Source: Cytophagales bacterium (lineage in GTDB: Bacteria > Bacteroidota > Bacteroidia > Cytophagales > Cyclobacteriaceae). From it: DNA of 64,000 nucleotides. The stretch is from assembly GCA_033344775.1 (NCBI GenBank), contig JAWPMT010000007.1:62001-126000 (forward strand), written 5' to 3'. The notes under the pieces were generated by a model, which had not been told where the DNA came from, did not search any database, and was given only the letters and a program-made list of their open reading frames with translations. The translations under genes were made by a program, and so were the position numbers. Shown piece by piece: positions 45,216-54,643 of the stretch (position 1 is the first letter of the stretch; each line of letters opens with the position of its first letter).

Positions 45216-48200
45216 TTGAAGAGAACATTAGACATAAGGCGACGTTTCCCAATCGTTTTGTTGCTGACATTCCTTGGAGTGTTGGGCACAATCCCTGCTT
45301 CGGCATTCCTGTTTCGGCAAGAACAGGATACAACGAGACAGGACACGACGATCGTGGAGCCTTATCAACCTTCAAAAACACCAACCTATCGTCCACAGTA
45401 TCGCTTCGGAGATCCTTTTTCTAATCGAACCAGTCAGTCGCCGTTATTGCTCAATGACCCGTCTCAGCTGGATTTTAGGGTAGATTTCGATACAAGTGGC
45501 GTCAATTATTCGATTTTCGAAAAACTGAGTGAGGTCAATTTCCGACCCGCTACTTCCATGTCTTTTGGAGAATTCGACCGGTACACCACCAGTCAGATCA
45601 ATCGACAATACTGGAAAGACCGGTCTGCCGGACTGGACGGAGAGAGTGCCGTCAGTGGTCGTAGACTCATCCCGAAACTGTACATCAGTCCGGTTTTTGA
45701 TCGCATCTTCGGCGGAAGCTATATTGATATTCAGCCTACGGGGTTTGCTAACCTTGATTTCGGAGGCCGATGGCAATTCGTGGACAACCCGCAGGTTCCG
45801 CAGCGGCAACGCCGAAACGGAGGCTTCAATTTCAATATGCAATTGAGTACCAATGTGGTGGGAAAGATCGGTGAAAAGCTTGCAGTAACCTTCAACTTCG
45901 ACAACAACAATACGTTCGATTTTCAAAACCAGCTGAAGGTAGAATACACAGGGTACGAAGAAGATATCATCAAGAAAATAGAGATCGGTAACGTAAGTAT
46001 GCCGGTCCAAAACAGCTTATTAACGGGTGCCCAGAGCCTGTTCGGAGTAAAGACCCAATTACAATTCGGTAAACTGTTTGTGACAACCATTGCTTCCCGA
46101 CAGCAGGGAAGGAGTGAAGTGATCACGGTCGGTGGTGGTCAGGGAATTACCAATAACACGTCCGGTAGAGGTGGCCGAAATCAAGGAGATAACATCAATA
46201 TCCAGGCATCGGAGTATGACGAGAACAGGCACTTCTTTCTTGGGCATTATTTCCGTGACAACTATGAACGCTGGCACAGCAACCTACCTGAAATTAATTC
46301 CGGGGTACAGGTTCGAAGAGTAGAGGTTTATTCGATCAATCGGAACAACGATACCCGGACGACACGAAATTTTATCGCCTTAATGGACCTGGGAGAAAGC
46401 AACCCTAACCGGGTATTCAGAGATGGCAATGCCCTGGTTGGCAACCTTTCAAGTCGGGCGCAAACGGATAATAGTGCGAACCAACTTTATGATAACCTGA
46501 GAAACCGCTCACGAGATCCAGCAGATCTCCGTAGTTTCCTGAACGATCAGGGATTTGAAGAAAGTACTGATTTTGTTACGATCAATACGGCAAGAAAACT
46601 GGATCCTTCCGAATACATTGTCAATGAGAAGTTGGGTTATGTAACCTTATTGCGACGGCTACAAAACGATGAAGTACTTGCGGTATCTTATGAGTATACG
46701 GAGATCGGTCAGCGATATCAGGTAGGTGAGCTTACAGAAAACTATCAAGGCAGACCAGACGATGATGCCATCATCCTCAAAATGTTGCGTCCCAACCAGA
46801 TTGACACAGAGATTCCGACCTGGGACCTGATGATGAAAAACATCTATAACCTGAGAACCACACAAGTTCAGGAAGATGGATTCTCGTTACGAATACATTA
46901 TAAAGACGATAGAACAGGTCAGGATAACCCTTCACTCCACCTGGGTCGAAGAACGAAAGATCAGCCACTGATCGAATTAATGGGGCTGGACCAACTGAAC
47001 AGAAATGGTGACCGTCAGCGTGATGGAAATTTTGACTTTGTGCCGGGAGTGACGATTGATACAAGGAATGGTAACGTCATTTTTCCGGTCCTTGAACCGT
47101 TTGGTAGCCGATTAGCCAGTTTCTTCGATCCCGATGAAGGCAATCTGGTGGATCAATTCGTATATGATACCCTTTATCGAACGACAAAGGCCAATGCCGA
47201 ACTAGTATCCGCCCTCAACAAGTACATCATTTTAGGTAGCTCCTCGGGAAGTGTATCGAATGTGATCCCATTGGACGGATTCAACATTGCTCCAGGCTCC
47301 GTGACCGTAACTGCGGGAGGAACCTTACTGACGGAAGGCCTGCACTATGATGTGGATTATAATCTCGGACAGGTCCGGATTAGGGATGATGCAATTTTAC
47401 AATCAGGCAAAGCCATCAGTGTGGCTTATGAGAAGGCGGACCTGTTCAACTTTCAAACCCGATGGCTGACTGGTGCTCATTTTGATTACCGCGTCAATGA
47501 TAATTTCAACATTGGAGCGACGGTACTTCGTCTCAACGAGCGACCTGGTGGAATTTCCCGATTTGCCATTGGAGATGAACCCACTAGAAATACCAAGTAC
47601 GGTTTCAATATTAATTGGCAGGAGGAGTCCTTATTCCTGACCAAGCTGGTAGATGCCTTGCCTCTTGTCAGTACCAAAGAACCTTCCAATATCACGTTCA
47701 GCGCAGAGTTGGCACAGCTGGTGCCGGGTACATCCAATATCGTACAGGGAACAGGAACTTCCTATATTGATGATTTTGAGAATGCGACCACTCCCCTGAA
47801 TTTGGGCAACTGGCCCGCCTGGCGTTTGGCAGCGACTCCCAGAGAGCGATTTGGCGATTTCAACGGCCGTGAATTGAATTACAATCGGGCGAAGATGGCG
47901 TGGTATACCATTGATAATTCTATTTTTTATCGGGCTACGGGCGTCAACCGACCCCCCAACATCAATGAAGATGACCTGGAGAATCACTATGTGAGGTTTG
48001 TACTGCCACAGGAGATTTTCACTCAGCGAGATGCCGAGCTCGTCACCACCAACGAGCCAATCTTCGATATTGCCTACTACCCTTCCGAAAGAGGCCCCTA
48101 CAACTTCAACCCAATGGCCACTCGTTCTCAGAGTGATCATACAGAATTCAATATCCCGGGAGATCGCGAAAACTGGGCGGGGATCAGTCGGGCCATCACT

Positions 48201-51200
48201 ACAAATGTTGACTTTGTGGCGACCAACATCGAATACCTGGAATTTTGGTTGCTGGATCCGTTCATCGATGGTCCATTAGGTGTGGTGAATGATGGCTCGC
48301 CTTCGCCGACAAATAACACGCGAGGTGGAGACCTGTATTTCAACCTGGGAAGCGTATCAGAAGACATCATGCGGGATGGACGTCATGCCTTTGAAAACGG
48401 GCTGCCTCAGGATGGTTCGATTGAAAACACGACCACATCAGCCTGGGGACGCGTTACGAACAGTCAATTCCTGACGAATGCCTTTGTCAATGACGGTAAC
48501 GCCCGAGCAAATCAGGACATTGGTTTAGATGGGCTCAATGATGCCGCAGAGCGTGATGACTTTAACTACTCCATGGTGGGGCCTCTTCCTTCCATATACA
48601 CCAACGATCAGGTGGAAGATCCTGCGGGGGACAATTTCCAGTATTACCTGGGTGACAACCTCAACGTACGAGATGCTAAAATTCTGGAACGATACAAAAG
48701 TTTTAACGGGCCAGAGGGCAACTCACCAGTCAGTAGTGGCGGCAATTTTACCCCGGCATCCACGCAGTTCCCAGACAATGAGGATCTGAATGAAGACAAT
48801 ACGATTTCCGATCTGGAGGAATATTATGAATATCGCGTTTCTCTGAATCCAGGCTCCTTACAAGTTGGTACCAACAATATCATTGATGCGGTGGAAGGTC
48901 GAGGCGGAGTGATGTGGTATCAGTTCAGAATTCCTATAAGAAATCCTCAGAACTATCGAATCGTAGGAACGCCTACATTCAACAATATCAAATATGTACG
49001 GATGTTCATGACCAACTTCGATCAGCCTGTCGTGCTGCGAATGGCGAAATTCCAGCTAGTGGGTAGCCAATGGAGAAAATCTACCACGGCTTTGAACGAG
49101 TTGGGACTGAATGAGCTTCCCGAAACGACCACTAGTGATTTTGATGTTTCGGTGGTGAACATTGAAGAAAATGGTGGCGGTGGTGAAGGCATTCGTTATG
49201 TGATTCCTCCTGGATTAGACAGAGATCGCGATAATACCACGGCAATTAACCGTCGAGTCAATGAGCAATCCTTGCAGCTTTGTGTTGAAGAACTGGCAGA
49301 TCGGGATGCGCGTGCCGTTTTCAAGACCAATCTGAATTATGACTTGATCAACTACGGTCGCATCAAAATGTTCTTGCATGCACAGGATTATCGTGGCTCA
49401 GGTTTACAAGACGATCAACTGGTTGGTTTCTTGCGACTAGGATCAGATGAGAATGAAAACTACTATGAAATTGAAGTTCCGCTCAAAGTAACGCCGGGTA
49501 ATCCTGGTGTGACTGGAGACATGCTTCGAAGGGCCGTATGGCCCGAGGCCAATGAAATTGATGTTTCAATCCTTGAAATTCTGGCCTTGAAATCCAAAAG
49601 GAACCGTACGAGATCGGAAGCCGATGTGGGGATTCCTTTCTCAGAACCTACAGACGATGGCCGATTTGTATTGACAGTAAAAGGTAACCCGGACATCAGT
49701 AACATCACTACCATGCTGATTGGGGTGCGAAATCCCGGCTCTGAAGATCGGGAAGCACGATCTATCTGTATGTGGGCGAATGAATTGCGTGTTACCGACT
49801 TTGATTCCAGAAAAGGCTGGGCGGCCAACGCAAGACTGAGTGTAAAACTTGCAGACCTGGCAACTGTTTCAGCATCCACCAGATACACATCCATCGGTTA
49901 CGGGACCATTCAGCAAAAGATATCTGAAAGAACCCGTGCTGAGTCTATCCAATATGATGTATCGACTTCCGTGAACGTGGAAAAATTCCTATGGCCGGAA
50001 AAAACAGGATTGAAGATCCCGATGTTTGCGAGCTACGAACAATCCAGGGTCACACCACAATTTGATCCCCTCGATCCTGACACCAGATTAGAAGCAGCGC
50101 TGGAAAGTTTTGATACGGAACAAGAGCGGAATGAATACAAACGACTGGTCGAAGATCGTCGGACAAGCCGAAGCTTGAACTTTACCAATGTCCGGAAGCA
50201 AAAAGTCAATCCGGAAGCGGGTAGTAATATTTATGATATTGAGAATTTCACTTTCTCCTATGCTTACAGCGACATTGTTTCGAGCAGCGTCAATCAGCAA
50301 TCCTTTATTCAGAAAACCGTATCCGGAGGACTTGCCTACAATTATTCGCCCCCTGCGCTGAGCGTGGAACCTTTTGGTAAGGCCAAATGGGCTGAAAGTC
50401 CTTTTCTGAAAATGATCAAAGACATCAATTTTTCACCGTTCCCATCTAACCTTTCCTTTAGGGCAGATCTGAACAGAAGTTTCCGGCAGACACAATTGTA
50501 CAACGATCAGCTGACCATTGAGGGAATTGAACCGTTTTATGAGCGCCTTTTCACCTTTCAGCGCGCTTACAATTTGCGATGGAACCTCTTCCGCGGCCTG
50601 GGACTGGATTACAGCGCCAGAGCTAATGCTGTCATTGATGAGCCCGATGACCGAATTGAGGGGGATATCGATACCCGACTGGAACGACAATTCATTTGGG
50701 AGCAGATTGCCAATTTTGGGCGGATGAAAAATTTCCAGCAAGATATTTCATTGAATTACAAGTTGCCACTGGATAAGCTGCCCATTACGGATTGGATGAG
50801 TGGGGATTTCAGGTATTCGGTAGGCTACAACTGGACAGCTGGTTTTGTGAACCGACAGGATGGATTTAGCAATGAACCACCAGATGCTAATGACCCTAAC
50901 TTCTTCGGAAACTTCATCAGTAATAACCGAAGCCAGGCACTCACTGGAAAATTTGATTTGGTCAAATTGTATAACAAGTGGGGTTACCTCAAAAAATTGA
51001 ATGGTCCCACCCGTACCCGAAGCAGCTCAAGAAGCCGGGCACAAGCCAATCGCGGGAATCAGCAAAATGAGGAGGAAGAGGAGAAAAAATCAGGTGATAA
51101 CAAAGCTGTCAATGGGCTGGTCCGTCTGTTGATGTCCGTCCGGTCTATTAATGTGAACTACAATGTTCGGGAAGGCACAACGCTGCCTGGGTTCCTGCCA

Positions 51201-52475
51201 AATCTCTATTTATTCGGATTGGATAGTGGATTCAATGCGCCCGGTTGGGAATTCCTTTTGGGAAGTCAAAATTCTGATATCCGCCAACGTGCGGCCAATG
51301 GAGGCTGGTTAACCACCAACCCGGCGCTGACAAATCCATTTGAGCAGAATATTAGTACGGACCTGACGATTTCGGCAAATGTGGAACCTATTCGTGATTT
51401 GAAAATTAAGCTGGATGCGAAACGGACGAATACCTCAAACTTTCAGGAAATCTTTAGTTTTGATACCACCTCCAACAATTTCCGATCGCTTTCGCCTTCA
51501 AGGGGCGGTAGTTATAACATCTCTTTCCTTTCTATCAATACTGCCTTTGAGAAACAGGAAAATGATATATCTGATGCCTTCCTTCAGTTTGCGGATAACA
51601 TCGCAATCATGCGAGATCGTCTGAACCGACAAGCAGAATTGGCAGGCTTGGGAGCTTCCTATGACACCCTGTCTCAGGACATTTTGATCCCCGCATTCGT
51701 TGCGGCTTATAGTAATCAGGATGCCAATACCGCGCGTACTTCACCATTTCCGAAGATACCGATACCTAACTGGCGAGTGGACTATGCTGGATTGTCGAAG
51801 CTTCCAGGCTTGAGTGATATCTTTTCTTCTGTCAACATTACCCATGGCTATCGCAGTGTCTTCAGTGTGAATAATTATACGAACTCACTGAGATATGATC
51901 AGGGTGTTGGTTTGGAGAATAATATCATTGACTATCCTCTGGCTTCCGTGGTGGATGAAAACAGTGGAAACCTGGTGCCGGTTTACAATATCCAGCAAGT
52001 AACTATTTCGGAACAGTTTGCGCCGCTGATTGGGATCAATATTCGAACCAAGACCAACCTGACGTCAAGATTGGAGTTTAAAAGAGACCGAAACTTGTCG
52101 TTGAACTTGTCCAATGCCCAGGTAACAGAAACAAAGAACAATGAAATATCCTTCGATTTTGGCTTTGTGAAAGATAATCTCAAGTTGCCATGGAAGGCCA
52201 GAGGCCGGACCATCACCATCGAGAACGATGTAACTTTCCGTATGAATCTGAGCATCCGGGATGCATTGACCATTCAGCGAAACCTGGAAGGAGAAAATAC
52301 GATCACCAATGGTAATGCCAATTTTCAGATGCGGCCAACGATTGGGTACAAACTTAACGACCAACTGGACCTGACCATGTATTTTGAAAGAACGATCACG
52401 AATCCACAGGTCGGTTCGTTCAGACGAGCGACCACTGCATTTGGTATCCAGACACGTCTGAATTTTGCCCAATAA
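45216..52475 (+). CDS. sprA: SprA/Sov, giant outer-membrane translocon of the type 9 secretion system
   Basis: The start is a TTG at 45216, ten bases after ruvA, giving 2419 residues, the usual size. A signal peptide (about 1-30, ending PASAF) is followed by repeated SprA-type beta domains such as YQPSKTPTYRPQYRFGDPF and RLIPKLYISPVFDRIFGGSY. Its strands close with GIQTRLNFAQ, an aromatic-rich barrel end. In Flavobacterium and Porphyromonas this protein forms the 36-strand pore through which folded cargo with C-terminal sorting signals leaves the cell, and it is needed for gliding. PorE-like protein at 13129 belongs to the same system. gcvH follows 93 bp later. Confidence 0.95.
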   Translation: MKRTLDIRRRFPIVLLLTFLGVLGTIPASAFLFRQEQDTTRQDTTIVEPYQPSKTPTYRPQYRFGDPFSNRTSQSPLLLNDPSQLDFRVDFDTSGVNYSIFEKLSEVNFRPATSMSFGEFDRYTTSQINRQYWKDRSAGLDGESAVSGRRLIPKLYISPVFDRIFGGSYIDIQPTGFANLDFGGRWQFVDNPQVPQRQRRNGGFNFNMQLSTNVVGKIGEKLAVTFNFDNNNTFDFQNQLKVEYTGYEEDIIKKIEIGNVSMPVQNSLLTGAQSLFGVKTQLQFGKLFVTTIASRQQGRSEVITVGGGQGITNNTSGRGGRNQGDNINIQASEYDENRHFFLGHYFRDNYERWHSNLPEINSGVQVRRVEVYSINRNNDTRTTRNFIALMDLGESNPNRVFRDGNALVGNLSSRAQTDNSANQLYDNLRNRSRDPADLRSFLNDQGFEESTDFVTINTARKLDPSEYIVNEKLGYVTLLRRLQNDEVLAVSYEYTEIGQRYQVGELTENYQGRPDDDAIILKMLRPNQIDTEIPTWDLMMKNIYNLRTTQVQEDGFSLRIHYKDDRTGQDNPSLHLGRRTKDQPLIELMGLDQLNRNGDRQRDGNFDFVPGVTIDTRNGNVIFPVLEPFGSRLASFFDPDEGNLVDQFVYDTLYRTTKANAELVSALNKYIILGSSSGSVSNVIPLDGFNIAPGSVTVTAGGTLLTEGLHYDVDYNLGQVRIRDDAILQSGKAISVAYEKADLFNFQTRWLTGAHFDYRVNDNFNIGATVLRLNERPGGISRFAIGDEPTRNTKYGFNINWQEESLFLTKLVDALPLVSTKEPSNITFSAELAQLVPGTSNIVQGTGTSYIDDFENATTPLNLGNWPAWRLAATPRERFGDFNGRELNYNRAKMAWYTIDNSIFYRATGVNRPPNINEDDLENHYVRFVLPQEIFTQRDAELVTTNEPIFDIAYYPSERGPYNFNPMATRSQSDHTEFNIPGDRENWAGISRAITTNVDFVATNIEYLEFWLLDPFIDGPLGVVNDGSPSPTNNTRGGDLYFNLGSVSEDIMRDGRHAFENGLPQDGSIENTTTSAWGRVTNSQFLTNAFVNDGNARANQDIGLDGLNDAAERDDFNYSMVGPLPSIYTNDQVEDPAGDNFQYYLGDNLNVRDAKILERYKSFNGPEGNSPVSSGGNFTPASTQFPDNEDLNEDNTISDLEEYYEYRVSLNPGSLQVGTNNIIDAVEGRGGVMWYQFRIPIRNPQNYRIVGTPTFNNIKYVRMFMTNFDQPVVLRMAKFQLVGSQWRKSTTALNELGLNELPETTTSDFDVSVVNIEENGGGGEGIRYVIPPGLDRDRDNTTAINRRVNEQSLQLCVEELADRDARAVFKTNLNYDLINYGRIKMFLHAQDYRGSGLQDDQLVGFLRLGSDENENYYEIEVPLKVTPGNPGVTGDMLRRAVWPEANEIDVSILEILALKSKRNRTRSEADVGIPFSEPTDDGRFVLTVKGNPDISNITTMLIGVRNPGSEDREARSICMWANELRVTDFDSRKGWAANARLSVKLADLATVSASTRYTSIGYGTIQQKISERTRAESIQYDVSTSVNVEKFLWPEKTGLKIPMFASYEQSRVTPQFDPLDPDTRLEAALESFDTEQERNEYKRLVEDRRTSRSLNFTNVRKQKVNPEAGSNIYDIENFTFSYAYSDIVSSSVNQQSFIQKTVSGGLAYNYSPPALSVEPFGKAKWAESPFLKMIKDINFSPFPSNLSFRADLNRSFRQTQLYNDQLTIEGIEPFYERLFTFQRAYNLRWNLFRGLGLDYSARANAVIDEPDDRIEGDIDTRLERQFIWEQIANFGRMKNFQQDISLNYKLPLDKLPITDWMSGDFRYSVGYNWTAGFVNRQDGFSNEPPDANDPNFFGNFISNNRSQALTGKFDLVKLYNKWGYLKKLNGPTRTRSSSRSRAQANRGNQQNEEEEEKKSGDNKAVNGLVRLLMSVRSINVNYNVREGTTLPGFLPNLYLFGLDSGFNAPGWEFLLGSQNSDIRQRAANGGWLTTNPALTNPFEQNISTDLTISANVEPIRDLKIKLDAKRTNTSNFQEIFSFDTTSNNFRSLSPSRGGSYNISFLSINTAFEKQENDISDAFLQFADNIAIMRDRLNRQAELAGLGASYDTLSQDILIPAFVAAYSNQDANTARTSPFPKIPIPNWRVDYAGLSKLPGLSDIFSSVNITHGYRSVFSVNNYTNSLRYDQGVGLENNIIDYPLASVVDENSGNLVPVYNIQQVTISEQFAPLIGINIRTKTNLTSRLEFKRDRNLSLNLSNAQVTETKNNEISFDFGFVKDNLKLPWKARGRTITIENDVTFRMNLSIRDALTIQRNLEGENTITNGNANFQMRPTIGYKLNDQLDLTMYFERTITNPQVGSFRRATTAFGIQTRLNFAQ

Positions 52476-52568
52476 CGACAGTCATTTACCCAGTCAAGTA
52501 CATTTCATTTTCAGGTCATCAGATTTCAATTGCGAAGACTTATTTTTGGGCCTTTAAATGAAATCAAC

Positions 52569-52943
52569 ATGAACATTCCCGAAGAACTCAAATACACTAA
52601 AGAACACGAGTGGGTCAGAATTGATGGCGATACGGCCACTGTAGGCGTTACTGATTTTGCGCAAGGCGAATTAGGTGATGTCGTTTATGTAGAAATTGAA
52701 ACTGAAGGCGAAACAATCGGTGAAGGTGATGTATTCGGTACCGTAGAAGCGGTAAAGACAGTTTCTGACCTGTTTATGCCGGTTTCCGGAGAAATATTAG
52801 AATTCAATTCAGCACTTGAAGGAAATCCCGAACTAGTCAATTCTGATCCTTATGGAGAGGGTTGGATGATCAAAGTGAAAGTCGACGACATGGGATCTTC
52901 ATTGATTTCCGCTGAAGAATATAATTCACTGATCGGAGGTTGA
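52569..52943 (+). CDS. gcvH: Glycine cleavage system protein H
   Basis: The frame is open from 52530, but the ATG at 52569 ([18 protein letters not shown]) is the family start (124 residues). Protein H carries the aminomethyl group on lipoate; the lipoylated Lys is in [13 protein letters not shown]. It belongs to glycine cleavage with P, T and L proteins, which are not in this window. The VanZ gene begins in its stop codon. The 93 bp after sprA contain no separate feature, so it could be part of that transcript. Confidence 0.95.
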   Translation: MNIPEELKYTKEHEWVRIDGDTATVGVTDFAQGELGDVVYVEIETEGETIGEGDVFGTVEAVKTVSDLFMPVSGEILEFNSALEGNPELVNSDPYGEGWMIKVKVDDMGSSLISAEEYNSLIGG

Positions 52944-53299
52944 GATATACAATTGGACTGATTACCTGGGTGCTCTTGATGTCCTATGGAATTTTCAAGC
53001 CAGGTAATCCCAATGCGGAATCCTATTGGTTCTTTCCCGGAGACGATAAACTCATTCATTTGGGTTTGTTCTGCGGACTGACTTCACTATTTATACTGGC
53101 CATGACATTTGATTGGAAATTACAAACGTCAAGGGCCATAAGAATAGCAATTATCACGGGCTTAATTTTTGCAAGTATCACTGAGCCCATTCAATACTAT
53201 GTACCCTTCAGGTCCTCAGATTGGTACGATTTCCTGTTCAATGTCATTGGAGTATTCACCGGTTTAGGAGCCTTCCAACTGATCTTCAACAGGAAATAA
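52940..53299 (+). CDS. VanZ family membrane protein
   Basis: The start is a TTG that overlaps the gcvH stop by 4 bp (TTGA), giving 119 residues. Four hydrophobic segments are seen. [16 protein letters not shown] and [26 protein letters not shown] match the VanZ-like family, with conserved DxxHxxxF and EPxQ features ([10 protein letters not shown]). VanZ itself raises teicoplanin resistance in Gram-positive bacteria; here the role is unknown. It sits after gcvH in many Bacteroidota. Confidence 0.85.
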   Translation: MRYTIGLITWVLLMSYGIFKPGNPNAESYWFFPGDDKLIHLGLFCGLTSLFILAMTFDWKLQTSRAIRIAIITGLIFASITEPIQYYVPFRSSDWYDFLFNVIGVFTGLGAFQLIFNRK

Positions 53300-53426
53300 T
53301 TGCCTCAATATCACCTACCGTTCGTTTATAATCCCGGATCGTTTACAAAAAATTGAAAACTTCGGGTGGTTTAGCATCGATTAAGTGATATATTTGATGC
53401 TTACTAATTGTTTAATTGAAGTAAAT

Positions 53427-54224
53427 ATGATTGCTATACTTATCATTTTCATAGTGGCCATCATAGGACTTGTGTTTCTGACGAAGTTCGCTCTGGACTC
53501 TAATCAGAAAAGCTTGTTCGAGAAGAGTGCGTCATCAAACGAGAATGTGCTCTTGAAGAAATTTGCGCATGCAGATTTGAACCGATGGGCTCGTGCATTT
53601 GCAACGATGGGCCTTATGTTCACGCTGGCATTTGTGCTTTGGGCATTTGAACACAAAACTTACGACGATACAGGTCTGTTAGATCTGGGTCAGGTAGAGG
53701 ACGATTTTGAGGATATCATGGATATTCCTCCAACCGAGCAACCACCGCCCCCTCCACCAAAGGTGCAGCTTCCTGAGATTATTGAGGTTCCTGATGAAGA
53801 GGAAATCGAAGAAGAGATCGAAGTTGAGCTTGATGTTGAGGTAACTGAGGAAACGGTTGTTGAGGATATCGTATTCGAAGAAGCTCCTGAAGAAGAGGAA
53901 GTGGACGAGATTTTCGATATTGTAGAAGATCAGCCAGAATATCCCGGAGGTATCGCGGCATTCTACAAGTACGTGAGTAAAAACATGAAGTACCCTAAGC
54001 AAGCGCGAAGAATGGGTATCGAGGGTAAAGTATACGTTCAGTTCGTAGTAGACAAAGACGGAAGCGTTACCGATGTACGTGCTGTGAAAGGTATTGGAGC
54101 TGGTTGTGATGAGGAAGCTGAAAGAGTACTTCGTCAATCACAAAAATTCAAGCCTGGAAGACAAAGAGGAAGACCTGTGAAAGTGAGAATGATGATGCCG
54201 ATCATCTTCAAATTGAACAATTAA
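53427..54224 (+). CDS. TonB-like energy transducer
   Basis: The frame opens at 53385, but the ATG at 53427 (MIAILIIFIVAIIGLVFL) begins the membrane anchor; I use it (265 residues). Two hydrophobic helices (about 1-20 and 60-85) are followed by a Pro-rich stretch (PPTEQPPPPPPKVQLPEI), a very acidic periplasmic linker (about 120-175), and the TonB C-terminal domain (about 180-265) with YPGGIAAFYKYV, YPKQARRMGIEGKVYVQF and VKGIGAGCDEEAERVL. TonB passes the proton-motive force to outer-membrane receptors. No exbB or exbD is adjacent. A strong terminator follows. Confidence 0.88.
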   Translation: MIAILIIFIVAIIGLVFLTKFALDSNQKSLFEKSASSNENVLLKKFAHADLNRWARAFATMGLMFTLAFVLWAFEHKTYDDTGLLDLGQVEDDFEDIMDIPPTEQPPPPPPKVQLPEIIEVPDEEEIEEEIEVELDVEVTEETVVEDIVFEEAPEEEEVDEIFDIVEDQPEYPGGIAAFYKYVSKNMKYPKQARRMGIEGKVYVQFVVDKDGSVTDVRAVKGIGAGCDEEAERVLRQSQKFKPGRQRGRPVKVRMMMPIIFKLNN

Positions 54225-54243
54225 TCTTCCAAGAAATTAATAG

Positions 54244-54275
54244 AAGCCGGTCTCATTTGAGATCGGCTTTTTTTA
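54244..54275 (+). terminator. Rho-independent terminator after the TonB gene
   Basis: AGCCGGTCTC and GAGATCGGCT form a stem with one G-T pair around ATTT, followed by seven T. It starts 20 bp after the stop and separates this gene from the decarboxylase operon. Confidence 0.85.
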
Positions 54276-54381
54276 TGTCCATAAGGTAAATTTTGCATTT
54301 GGTTGAAGAATTCAACCATACCACACAATCTGATTTAATATCCTACTGCTTATTGCTTAATTTCAGGGCTTAATTCACCCC

Positions 54382-54627
54382 ATGGAAAACGAAATTTCGC
54401 AGGCACTCACCCTTATGGGTATAGGCATGATTACTGTGTTTGTTGTGCTGTCACTGGTTGTAGTGATAGGAAACCTTTTGATCCAAATCGTCAACCGATT
54501 TGCACCTGTCCCAATAAGTCCTGAGAAAAAACCGGAAATTTCCAATGCAAAAATTGCAGCCATTACCGCAGCAGTAGAGATGTTCACTGCAGGTAAAGGA
54601 CGCATTACCAAAATCGAGAAGAAATAA
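54382..54627 (+). CDS. Sodium-pump decarboxylase gamma subunit (OadG-like)
   Basis: This 81-residue protein has one membrane helix (MITVFVVLSLVVVIGNLLI) and a cytoplasmic tail. The tail is short and has no zinc-binding His run as in Klebsiella OadG. It holds the alpha and beta subunits together at the membrane. The alpha subunit gene follows 16 bp later, and together with beta they form one operon. Confidence 0.85.
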   Translation: MENEISQALTLMGIGMITVFVVLSLVVVIGNLLIQIVNRFAPVPISPEKKPEISNAKIAAITAAVEMFTAGKGRITKIEKK

Positions 54628-54643
54628 CAACAACCCAATATCC